Below are positions 40,522-47,051 of a DNA stretch of 64,000 nucleotides, piece by piece. The DNA is from a virus, in IMG/VR virus record IMGVR_UViG_3300046660_000488, positions 1-64,000 of that record. The stretch is one strand, 5' to 3'. The translations under genes were made by a program, and so were the position numbers. Positions within the stretch are counted from its first letter, which is position 1, and every line of letters starts with the position of its first letter. The notes beneath the pieces were generated by a model that was given only the letters and a program-made list of their open reading frames with translations, had not been told where the DNA came from and made no database searches.

Positions 40522-40938
40522 ATGTCGCTCGGTAAAACTCTCGCCACCCAAGCTGACGAACGCGCCGCCGCCCATATCGCCGCCGAGCACGCCAAGTCCG
40601 TGGCCGCGCTGGCGAAGATCAAGGCCGACAAGGCTGCGGTCACCGCGTTTCTGGCCACCGTCCGCGCGGCCATCGAGTTCGCCGCCGATACCTCCACCAC
40701 CTACAAGTCGCCGACCACGCAACGAGAGCGCGGCGACGCCTTCAGCACCTATTCGTGGAAGGAACGCACCAAGGACGTTCCCTACGCCAAGGGCTCGTGG
40801 GAAGACCCGGCCAGCCCCTACTATCCCGAGTGGAAGGAATTCGCCGACTGGGCGACCTCGGAAGACCTGAACCCGCGCCTCGTCTACGAGCACGACGGCA
40901 TGGGCATGGAGTCGTGGTACGTGGTGCGGATCGACTAG
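40522..40938 (+). CDS. Hypothetical protein, 138 aa
   Basis: MSLGKTLATQADERAAAH: an Ala-rich helix of about 55 residues, then an aromatic C-terminal half (YSWKERTKDVPYAKGSWEDPASPYYPEWKEF). Strong GGAGG site. First gene of a short rightward operon leading to the tRNAs. Function unknown. Confidence 0.7.
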   Translation: MSLGKTLATQADERAAAHIAAEHAKSVAALAKIKADKAAVTAFLATVRAAIEFAADTSTTYKSPTTQRERGDAFSTYSWKERTKDVPYAKGSWEDPASPYYPEWKEFADWATSEDLNPRLVYEHDGMGMESWYVVRID

Positions 40939-40940
40939 CC

Positions 40941-41171
40941 ATGAGCGAGGTCCACATCAACAAACGGGTGGCGATCTCGGCCTTGGCCCTCAAGGCGGGG
41001 ATCAAGCATCTGCACGACAACGGGTTCAACGGCGCGGATGAATTCAACATCCGCTCGACGACCTACCGCGTCTATTTCGTGGATTTTCTCCGCGAAACCA
41101 TCCAGTCTTCGGACATGCCGCCGGAGGCCATTCCGGTCCTCGAAGGCATGATCAGCGAACTGGTGCACTAA
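40941..41171 (+). CDS. Hypothetical protein, 76 aa
   Basis: MSEVHINKRVAISALALKAG, 2 nt after the previous stop. Small alpha/beta protein with a Tyr/Phe-rich centre (YRVYFVDFL). Function unknown. Confidence 0.65.
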   Translation: MSEVHINKRVAISALALKAGIKHLHDNGFNGADEFNIRSTTYRVYFVDFLRETIQSSDMPPEAIPVLEGMISELVH

Positions 41172-41172
41172 C

Positions 41173-41505
41173 GTGGAAGACCGAACGCCCGAAGGCTACC
41201 TCGACTGGATGCGGGAATCCAACCCGAACATCGTCCACATCGAGTTGATCGACGACGAGCGCTGGGTGATGATCGAGCGCTTGATGTACCACTACACGAT
41301 CAAGACGGGCACGGTGAATGACTTCTTCACCGGCTACGAGGATCGCTGGTGCATCGCGAACCTCCAACGGGCGCTGATCTCGTTCGCAGAATGGAAGACC
41401 CGTGGCTTCGAAGGCGAGCCCACGCTGTGGCATCGTCATCCCAATTCCGGGCGGCGGCGTGATCAAGACAACCCGGTCGCAGCAACCGAACACATCGCGC
41501 AATAG
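41173..41505 (+). CDS. Hypothetical protein, 110 aa, GTG start
   Basis: GTG at 41173 immediately after the previous stop: MEDRTPEGYLDWMRES. Trp/His-rich middle (WVMIERLMYHYTIK, GYEDRWCIANLQRAL), basic tail. No family recognised. Confidence 0.62.
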   Translation: MEDRTPEGYLDWMRESNPNIVHIELIDDERWVMIERLMYHYTIKTGTVNDFFTGYEDRWCIANLQRALISFAEWKTRGFEGEPTLWHRHPNSGRRRDQDNPVAATEHIAQ

Positions 41506-41513
41506 GAGGTCCC

Positions 41514-41660
41514 ATGCTTTCGTCTCTACCAAAGCCCACTGAGGTTCCTCTGGCGACGTATCGTTTCTTCTTGCGGTTCTGGGGAGAGGTCGGCGATCTA
41601 CTAACGAAACCGTGGCCGAAAGCCAATGCGTGGTTCAATGCCAATGTCAAAGATGGCTAA
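41514..41660 (+). CDS. Small protein, 48 aa
   Basis: Below usual length cut-offs, but with a perfect AGGAGGT site 3 nt before ATG 41514. Sequence MLSSLPKPTEVPLATYRFFL...: Pro-rich N terminus, then an aromatic amphipathic helix with three Trp. Might be membrane-associated. Its end overlaps the next gene. Confidence 0.6.
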   Translation: MLSSLPKPTEVPLATYRFFLRFWGEVGDLLTKPWPKANAWFNANVKDG

Positions 41661-41943
41661 GCGCAAAGTCTGGCGCCGTCGATCCACTAAGCCCAACACC
41701 GTCGCGGTCTACTATGGTCGCGACGATGATGGGGCGATTGGCTTAATCGGCGGATGGGGCGATGGAGCACGCAGGGGCGACGCGATGTTCCTGATGTGGG
41801 CGCTGGGCGAAGATCGCAACCGGCCGTCGTTCGAGACCTTCCCCGGCCTGAAGAAAGAACCGTCCATCCTCGCCGAGCTTGAGGCGAGAGGATACGACCT
41901 GACCACCCTGAAGATCAGCATCGAAAGGAAGCAAGAGCCATGA
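41644..41943 (+). CDS. Hypothetical protein, about 99 aa
   Basis: Start uncertain among several Met codons (41638, 41644 or 41653); MSKMAKRKVWRRRSTK chosen. Basic N terminus, then GRDDDGAIGLIGGWGDGARRGDAMFLMWALGED, a Gly-rich domain. Its stop overlaps the next ATG. Function unknown. Confidence 0.6.
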   Translation: MSKMAKRKVWRRRSTKPNTVAVYYGRDDDGAIGLIGGWGDGARRGDAMFLMWALGEDRNRPSFETFPGLKKEPSILAELEARGYDLTTLKISIERKQEP

Positions 41944-42125
41944 GCATCATCGCCGACCTCAAGAGCCTTCAGGCTGGTTTCGATAAAGAAACTCGTGACG
42001 CCATCACCGCCTCCAAGGCGCTGACCGGCGCCGCGCGCGACGATCAAATCCGCGCATCGGTCGCCGCCTTCCATAAATCGCAGGGCGTCGCCGCCGCGAT
42101 CACGCTCGTGGAAAATGCAGTCTGA
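41940..42125 (+). CDS. Small helical protein, 61 aa
   Basis: MSIIADLKSLQAGFDKETRDAI; Ala-rich two-helix protein. Last gene before the promoter of the tRNA cluster. Confidence 0.65.
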   Translation: MSIIADLKSLQAGFDKETRDAITASKALTGAARDDQIRASVAAFHKSQGVAAAITLVENAV

Positions 42126-42136
42126 AAAATAAGTGG

Positions 42137-42166
42137 TTGACGAAAACGTCCCACTCAGGATAAATA
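42137..42166 (+). promoter_or_regulatory. Promoter of the tRNA cluster (sigma70-like overlapping a late-like box)
   Basis: TTGACG (42137-42142) in GTGGTTGACGA, 17-bp spacer, ATAAAT (42160-42165). The -10 also forms GATAAATA (42159-42166), a late-type octamer. Predicted start is at about 42172, the ATG of a 13-codon ORF. Confidence 0.6.
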
Positions 42167-42171
42167 AGAAC

Positions 42172-42213
42172 ATGAACCGGATGACCACACGAACGACAAC
42201 CACCATCGCCTGA
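42172..42213 (+). CDS. Candidate threonine-rich leader peptide, 13 aa
   Basis: MNRMTTRTTTTIA: six threonines in thirteen residues, encoded by ACC, ACA, ACG, ACA, ACC and ACC. It lies between the promoter and three tRNAs with Thr anticodons, reminiscent of the E. coli thrL leader peptide. The ATG coincides with the predicted transcription start. GC-rich sequence after the stop (42214-42235) can fold. A sensor of charged tRNA-Thr is inferred. Chance is possible for so short an ORF. Confidence 0.4.
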   Translation: MNRMTTRTTTTIA

Positions 42214-42244
42214 AGCGCATTCGCGCGCAGGTCTCGATGGTTAT

Positions 42245-42349
42245 TGTGGGTTGTTTCTTGTGCCGGTGTAGCTCAGGGGTAGAGCGGAACTTTCGTAAAG
42301 TGATTGTCGGGGGTTCGATTCCCTCCTCCGGCACCAGAAACAACCCACA
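42245..42349 (+). repeat. 14-bp inverted repeat flanking the first tRNA
   Basis: TGTGGGTTGTTTCT (42245-42258) and its exact complement AGAAACAACCCACA (42336-42349) enclose tRNA-Thr(CGU). In RNA they would extend the acceptor stem into a long duplex, a possible processing or antitermination structure. Confidence 0.75.
42262..42336 (+). tRNA. tRNA-Thr(CGU)
   Basis: Cloverleaf with D stem GCTC/GAGC, anticodon loop TTCGTAA (anticodon CGT, codon ACG), T arm GGGGG-TTCGATT-CCCTC and encoded ACCA. The acceptor GCCGGTG/CTCCGGC has one T-T mismatch, and the anticodon stem has two outer mismatches. Flanked by a perfect 14-bp inverted repeat (42245-42258 and 42336-42349). Confidence 0.8.
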
Positions 42350-42359
42350 TCCTTGTTCT

Positions 42360-42445
42360 GCCAACGTGGCTCAGTGGCGACAGCACCGGCTTTGTAAGCC
42401 GCCTCCGCAAGGACACCGTGGGTTCGAGTCCCACCGTTGGCTCCA
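42360..42445 (+). tRNA. tRNA with UGU anticodon and long variable arm
   Basis: Acceptor GCCAACG/CGTTGGC is perfect, T arm GTGGG-TTCGAGT-CCCAC is perfect, anticodon arm CCGGC-TTTGTAA-GCCGC (anticodon TGT, Thr ACA). The D stem is only 3 bp and the variable arm has a TCC-GCAA-GGA stem, so the body is type II as in Ser/Leu tRNAs. The discriminator is T, followed by CCA. Identity is therefore ambiguous. Confidence 0.7.
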
Positions 42446-42458
42446 ACTTTCTTGATAT

Positions 42459-42534
42459 GCTGGCGTGGCACAGTTGGTAGCGCGCTATACTCGTAATATA
42501 GAGGTCATCGGTTCGAATCCGGTCGCCAGCACCA
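42459..42534 (+). tRNA. tRNA-Thr(CGU), second copy
   Basis: Acceptor GCTGGCG/CGCCAGC perfect, anticodon stem CTATA/TATAG perfect with loop CTCGTAA (anticodon CGT), T arm ATCGG-TTCGAAT-CCGGT, encoded ACCA. Sequence differs widely from the first CGU copy. The HNH gene on the other strand ends at the next base. Confidence 0.88.
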
Positions 42535-42939
42535 TCAACTACTCTTTCCTTCAGCATAGCGCACACGCCTAATGTGGCGTCCATTCCCACGGTTCTTGTT
42601 CCGATACGTCGGCGTGAGCGAATGACAGTTGCAGCACAAAAGCCGCAGGTTGCTAAGCGCGTGATTGTCGGCGTTCCCATCCGCGTGGTCAACCTCGACA
42701 TCAACTGGGCGTTTTGTCTGATCCCAAACGCATTCCGGGTCCATGCAGATGTTACCATGCGTAACCAGCATGTATTTGCGTAGGGTCTGTGGATGAACTC
42801 TCACCCCGCTTTTGATTAGCTCGACCGTTGCAGACCACTTGTGTAAACCTTGGCAAGCATTATTACAATACTTACCGTGCGTGTTCTTTTGACGTATTTT
42901 CTCTGTGCCACACTGAAGGCACGTGAATGTTTCAGACAT
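42535..42939 (-). CDS. HNH homing-type endonuclease
   Basis: 134 residues. N-terminal zinc motif FTCLQCGTEKIRQKN...YCNNACQG, then the HNH core VDVEVDHADGNADNHALSNLRLLCCNCHSLTPTY, where DH and the later N and H form the active site. A typical free-standing phage homing nuclease. Its stop codon directly abuts the CCA end of the third tRNA, an insertion position common for such elements. Probably promotes spread of itself and neighbouring DNA. Confidence 0.9.
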   Translation of the reverse strand: MSETFTCLQCGTEKIRQKNTHGKYCNNACQGLHKWSATVELIKSGVRVHPQTLRKYMLVTHGNICMDPECVWDQTKRPVDVEVDHADGNADNHALSNLRLLCCNCHSLTPTYRNKNRGNGRHIRRVRYAEGKSS

Positions 42940-42978
42940 TCACAACTATAGTTCAGATGACTATTTTCCGTCGATTTG

Positions 42979-44067
42979 TTAGCGCGTCGGCGCCCGAACG
43001 CCCTTGTGGATGTCGCTGGCATCCTCGTCGTCGCCCGCCACGCTTTGGGTCGAAACCCGGAAGCTGTTGGCCTTTTCGACATCCCAGAGCACGAACGCCC
43101 GGTGCATGTGGCCACCCAGTCCACGAGGACCCGTGCCGCCCAGTCGCACGCCGCCTTGGTATTCGAGGCCGGTATAGCCAGCATTCAGCAGGTCTTGGAT
43201 CAGAAGCTGCTGGCGTTCCTTGTCTCTGAACACGAAGTAGCCTGAGTGCGTGCCGTTCCAGAAGAAATCCAGCGTCGGGTTCTCGCCCTTGCCGCCAAGC
43301 TGATGGTCGGTCCACGCATAATACGTGCCGTGTTTTTTGTAGCCTTCAATGAAGTCCCAGAACTTGTTCCCATTGCTGTCCGAACCGTAGTGACGCAGGT
43401 CGAACGGACGCTCTTCATCGCCCTTGGCGGCGCGCACGAACGCCTTGTAGACGATGGCAAGTTGATCGTCGGTCAACGGCCGCTCGGCGTGCATGGTGCG
43501 CTCCAGATAGTCGGCAGGGACCTCGAACGTGGTCACGACGCCGGGACGATCTGCCTTGGTCAGGACGAACTCGCCCGTGGTCAACTGGGTGACCCGGACC
43601 TTGCCCCTCAGCGCCTCGAAATCCTTCTTGGCCTTGCCGAACAGGTTCTGGAGAACCTTGCGTTGGCCAGCTTCGAACTCTCCCCGAAAATCGTCGCCAC
43701 GGGCTGCTTTCTCGGCAGGGTCCATGTTCCAGAACCGGCCGTTGGCGTCGGCGCGGTACTGCTGGAGCACCAGATCAAGCTCGTACTTCGTCTTCATGAC
43801 GTGGACGAGGTAGGATTGGATAAGGTCTTTCTTGGATCGGGCGCCTTCGCCCTGATCGGTGCGCTTGCGGAACAGGACGTTCTCGTCGGCCGCCTTGCTG
43901 GCGGTGTAATCTCGCGCGATGGACGGGCTGTCGGTCAAGTACAGGCCCATGCCCAGCAGGGCGTCATAATCGGTCTTGTCGATGTCGAACATTTCGATGG
44001 AGGATGCGTCGCCACGATACAGGGTGACTGTGCTTTTCTCTTCGAACAAGGCAATGAATTCGCGCAT
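42979..44067 (-). CDS. Tagged ADP-ribosyltransferase-like protein, 362 aa
   Basis: MREFIALFEEKSTVTLYRGDASSIEMFDI begins with the tag (LFE site), directly followed by an ART-like YRGD (Arg in place of the His of YHGT). Then LGMGLYLTDSPSIARDYTASKA (the aromatic-Leu-Thr-Asp strand and a Tyr) follows. A second ART-like stretch near the C terminus, FWNGTHSGYFVFRDKERQQLLIQDLLNAGYTGLEYQGGVR, precedes RAFVLWDVEKANSF. The middle (about 110-230) is helical and basic. Late octamer at 44072-44079, 4 nt before ATG. Candidate injected effector. Confidence 0.65.
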   Translation of the reverse strand: MREFIALFEEKSTVTLYRGDASSIEMFDIDKTDYDALLGMGLYLTDSPSIARDYTASKAADENVLFRKRTDQGEGARSKKDLIQSYLVHVMKTKYELDLVLQQYRADANGRFWNMDPAEKAARGDDFRGEFEAGQRKVLQNLFGKAKKDFEALRGKVRVTQLTTGEFVLTKADRPGVVTTFEVPADYLERTMHAERPLTDDQLAIVYKAFVRAAKGDEERPFDLRHYGSDSNGNKFWDFIEGYKKHGTYYAWTDHQLGGKGENPTLDFFWNGTHSGYFVFRDKERQQLLIQDLLNAGYTGLEYQGGVRLGGTGPRGLGGHMHRAFVLWDVEKANSFRVSTQSVAGDDEDASDIHKGVRAPTR

Positions 44068-44071
44068 GTCG

Positions 44072-44079
44072 TATTTAGG
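44072..44079 (-). promoter_or_regulatory. Late-promoter-like motif (leaderless type)
   Basis: CCTAAATA on the minus strand, CGAC, then ATG 44067. It is back to back with the plus-strand promoter at 44080-44108. Confidence 0.55.
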
Positions 44080-44108
44080 TTGACATTTGGTTAACCAAAC
44101 CATAAATA
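44080..44108 (+). promoter_or_regulatory. Sigma70-like promoter with palindrome in spacer, overlapping a late box
   Basis: TTGACA (44080-44085), a 17-bp spacer that contains TTTGGTTAACCAAA, and TAAATA (44103-44108), which is also part of CATAAATA. It reads rightward to the gene at 44180. A 12-codon ORF (44115-44153) lies in the leader. Confidence 0.65.
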
Positions 44109-44179
44109 CAGACGATGACCATCAAGTTCTACATGGAGTTCGACACCTTTTAGGTTACTTGACCTGAGAGGAAACGAAC

Positions 44180-44566
44180 GTGAAATCCCACTACGAGAAG
44201 GCCCAAGGCTACGGAGACGAGCCGGGGCAATACCGCTACAGCCTTAGCTGCGGCGGCTACCACCGTGCAATCCACACCTTCCCCGAACTGCGCGACCGTG
44301 ACGCCGTCATCTACGACGACGAGCTGCGCGACCTGAAGGTTTTCCCCCGCGCCAGCCGCAGCCACGGGGTGCTCGACGCATGGAACGACTTCAACATCAA
44401 GTCCAACTACGGCCGTAGCTGGAAGCGCTACACCAAGCACCGCAAGCAGTGGATGGTTGGCGACGATCCCAAGTCGATCTCCCGCAACGAGAACAACCGG
44501 CTGCTCTGGTCGGCCTACATGATCTACCTGAACATGGGCGGCGATCTGGACAAATACCGTTGGTGA
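44180..44566 (+). CDS. Hypothetical basic protein, 128 aa, GTG start
   Basis: MKSHYEKAQGYGDEPGQYRYS after a GAGAGGAAA site. Rich in Tyr, His, Arg and Lys (NYGRSWKRYTKHRKQWMVG), so RNA or DNA binding is possible. Function unknown. Confidence 0.68.
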   Translation: MKSHYEKAQGYGDEPGQYRYSLSCGGYHRAIHTFPELRDRDAVIYDDELRDLKVFPRASRSHGVLDAWNDFNIKSNYGRSWKRYTKHRKQWMVGDDPKSISRNENNRLLWSAYMIYLNMGGDLDKYRW

Positions 44567-44572
44567 GCATGG

Positions 44573-44580
44573 CCTAAATA
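44573..44580 (+). promoter_or_regulatory. Late-promoter-like motif (leaderless type)
   Basis: CCTAAATA followed by CGGC and ATG 44585. It is the plus-strand counterpart of the boxes at 29935, 36856 and 44072. Confidence 0.58.
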
Positions 44581-44584
44581 CGGC

Positions 44585-45253
44585 ATGCGCTTCTTCCAAC
44601 TCGTTGAAACTCCGACACTTCCCCCAGCCTTCAAGGCGTGGTTCGGGCAGAGCAAGGTCGTGGACGCGAGCGGCCAGCCGCTGCGCGTCTACCACGGCAC
44701 GGAAAAGGACTTCGACGAGTTCGGATACGGCATCCAGCCCGGCGCCGATCAGATCGGCTCAGGTTTCTATTTCACCACCGATCCGGCCGAAGCCAGCGGC
44801 TACGCCGGTGGAAGCCAAGGCGCTCGCGTGATCCCGGCCTATCTGTCGATCCAGAATCCTCTGGACGCGGACAAGGTCGGAACCCTGACGCCCGTGCAGG
44901 CGGCCAAGATCATTCAGATGTCACCGCGTCTGGAGGATGTCTTCGGAGACTGGGACGACGGCTCGGGGAACAAGCGTCAGGTGATGGCGACCATGGCCAA
45001 CACCTACGCCTTCCAGAACGGCAACATCGTCCGGCGTCTGTTCTCGATGGCCAACGACATCTACGGCGACCAGCATGCAGACGCCTTCAACAAGGCGCTG
45101 CATGTCGTGCTCGGCTATGATGGCGTGTTCAAGACGCACGACGACTGCGTCCACTGGGTGGCGTGGTTCCCGCAGCAGGTGAAGGCCGCGACCAACAGCG
45201 GGACATTCGACCCGGCCAACCCCAAGTTCACCGAAGCCTTCAGAAGGCCTTAG
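44585..45253 (+). CDS. ART-PolyVal-type ADP-ribosyltransferase-like protein with N-terminal tag, 222 aa
   Basis: MRFFQLVETPTLPPAFKAWFGQSKVVDASGQPLRVYHGTEKDFDEFGYG: tag with LVE site, then the clearest ART signature in the window. GSGFYFTTDPAEASGYAGG and ARVIPAYLSIQNPLDADKV complete the NAD-binding core. The C-terminal HDDCVHWVAWFPQQVKAATNSGTFDP matches the end of this family, where the protein usually predicts linkage of Gln/Asn after a VxF strand. Related to 35212-35886 but not a recent duplicate. Likely late-expressed effector. Confidence 0.85.
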   Translation: MRFFQLVETPTLPPAFKAWFGQSKVVDASGQPLRVYHGTEKDFDEFGYGIQPGADQIGSGFYFTTDPAEASGYAGGSQGARVIPAYLSIQNPLDADKVGTLTPVQAAKIIQMSPRLEDVFGDWDDGSGNKRQVMATMANTYAFQNGNIVRRLFSMANDIYGDQHADAFNKALHVVLGYDGVFKTHDDCVHWVAWFPQQVKAATNSGTFDPANPKFTEAFRRP

Positions 45254-45476
45254 CGAACGCCTTGACGGCGCGCGCGAAACGCTCCGCGAAGGTTGGGCCT
45301 CGCGGAGGTTTCGGCACGGCGTTGAAGTTACTACCGCCGTTGGAGCCGCAGCACAGGTTGGTGCAGGTGATGTAGCCGTCCGAGCAATTCTCGTCCGCCA
45401 CTTCGGCGTCGGTCTCAAGCTCTTTCCGCATGCCGTCTTCACCGCAGATCGGACAGTTCACCCACACCCTCGTCAT
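45240..45476 (-). CDS. Small zinc-ribbon protein, 78 aa
   Basis: MTRVWVNCPICGEDGM and CSDGYITCTNLCCGSNGGSN give two Cys pairs for a zinc ribbon, followed by a basic helix. It overlaps lysK at its start (ATGA) and converges on the ART gene with a 14-nt overlap. Function unknown. Confidence 0.7.
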   Translation of the reverse strand: MTRVWVNCPICGEDGMRKELETDAEVADENCSDGYITCTNLCCGSNGGSNFNAVPKPPRGPTFAERFARAVKAFAKAF

Positions 45477-47050
45477 TCGATCTCACCCTTCACGGCCCGG
45501 TTCAGCAGGTCGATGGTGTTCTGACGCCCGTAGGCGGCCGTGAACGACCCGAAGCGCGGACCCTGCTCGTCACCGAACAGAACCTCGTACAGGCTCTGGA
45601 ACCATGCCCGCAGGGGCTGGAAATCGTGAGCCTTGCCGACCTCGTAGACCTCGAATTGATAGGCCTCCGGGTCGAGCCCATCAGCCATCTTCTCGAACCG
45701 CTCGACCAGATCGAGGAAGGCCGTGGCCTCCTGTTCGGTCGGGGCGCGTCGCTGGCGATCCTGTAGCAGGATGTCGCGGGCATAGTTGATCGCCCCGTCG
45801 ATCAGAGGGGTCAGGAAGGCCAGATCACCGGCCGACAGCGCCTTGTACTGTCGCAGGTAGGCGATCAGGCTCTCACGATCCTTGGCGCCGGACACCACCG
45901 CCAGATTCAGCAGCAGGCCATAGGTCACGTCGCTGCTGTAAGGCGGCGGCGTATCCCCGTGGATGTGCCAGATCGGCGAGTCGAGCTTGGCCGCGCCGGT
46001 GAGAGCCGGATAGGCGACCAGCGCCTTCAGGTACTCGTCGGTGGCGCGCGGAACCGTCTTGGCCGTGAAAATCTTGGCCTCGCGCGGCTTCAGGAACATG
46101 AAGTAGGCCAGCGGCCCCGTGGTGCTGTAGCGGCTCCACGTCTCCATGCTCATGCCGTTGCCGGACGACTTCGATTGCTTGCGGCCCTCGTCGTCGAGGA
46201 ACAGTTCATAGGTGAACGTCATCGGAGGCTTGCCGCCGATGGCCTTGCAGATGCGCGACGACAGCACGGCGCTGTCCATCAAGTCCTTGCCGTGCATTTC
46301 GTAGTCCACGTCGAAGACGACCCAGCGAGCGGCCCAGTCCACCTTCCACTGAAGCTTGGCGGCGCCTCCGCGCACGTCGATCAGCATGTCCACGCCCGCG
46401 TCGAACGTCGAATCCTTGAAGAACAGGCCGCGTCCGGCGTCGCCGAAGTCCTCAGACGGTCGGACGCTGGCATCGGCCAGCAAGACGCCGGAGTAAGCCA
46501 GCGGCATGAAGGCCGAGTACGTCGCCTTGCGGGCGTCACGCAGGGTCGGGAGCATGATCGCCTGAACAGCGTCGTAGCTGAGCAAGACGCGCTGTAGCAC
46601 GTCGTCGAACACGCCGTTGCGATAGCACTCGGTCGCCGAAATTAACTCGACGTCCTCGAAGCCCGACTGCTCGATGAAAGCCTTCAGCGCCGCGTTGTTG
46701 CGGTGCGCGAAGCTCTCGTACTCACCGAAAGGATCGGGGACCATCGTCAGCGGCTTGCCGAGGTGTTCGGCCATGCTTTCGGGCATGCCGTCCGGAACCT
46801 TGCGGAAGCCGTCGTAGTCGTCGCTGAAGACGATGAGGCGCGTGGCGACCGTGCCGCCCGTCAACTCGATGAAGGCGTCGCGAACCATCTGGGTGCGCGT
46901 GACCTCGCCGAACGTGCCGATGTGCGGGGCGCCCGAAGGACCAAAGCCGGTCTGGAACGTGACCAGCTTCTTGTCACCGACACGCTTCAGCAGAGCACGA
47001 GCCTGCTCGAACGGCCACGACTTGGCGTTCTGCGCGTCAGGATTGGTCAT
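45473..47050 (-). CDS. lysK: Class I lysyl-tRNA synthetase
   Basis: 525 residues, the normal class I LysRS length. The Rossmann HIGH motif is PSGAPHIG (residues 39-46), the KMSKS loop KQSKSSG (about residue 290), with the family-specific FSDDYDGFRKVPDGMP after the first motif and HGKDLMDS before the second. The C-terminal helical cage ends GRQNTIDLLNRAVKGEIE. It charges tRNA-Lys by an enzyme unrelated to the class II LysRS of most bacteria. Class I LysRS is typical of archaea, spirochaetes and alphaproteobacteria, so host origin in the alphaproteobacteria is likely. Appears intact. Confidence 0.95.
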   Translation of the reverse strand: MTNPDAQNAKSWPFEQARALLKRVGDKKLVTFQTGFGPSGAPHIGTFGEVTRTQMVRDAFIELTGGTVATRLIVFSDDYDGFRKVPDGMPESMAEHLGKPLTMVPDPFGEYESFAHRNNAALKAFIEQSGFEDVELISATECYRNGVFDDVLQRVLLSYDAVQAIMLPTLRDARKATYSAFMPLAYSGVLLADASVRPSEDFGDAGRGLFFKDSTFDAGVDMLIDVRGGAAKLQWKVDWAARWVVFDVDYEMHGKDLMDSAVLSSRICKAIGGKPPMTFTYELFLDDEGRKQSKSSGNGMSMETWSRYSTTGPLAYFMFLKPREAKIFTAKTVPRATDEYLKALVAYPALTGAAKLDSPIWHIHGDTPPPYSSDVTYGLLLNLAVVSGAKDRESLIAYLRQYKALSAGDLAFLTPLIDGAINYARDILLQDRQRRAPTEQEATAFLDLVERFEKMADGLDPEAYQFEVYEVGKAHDFQPLRAWFQSLYEVLFGDEQGPRFGSFTAAYGRQNTIDLLNRAVKGEIE

Positions 47051-47051
47051 G

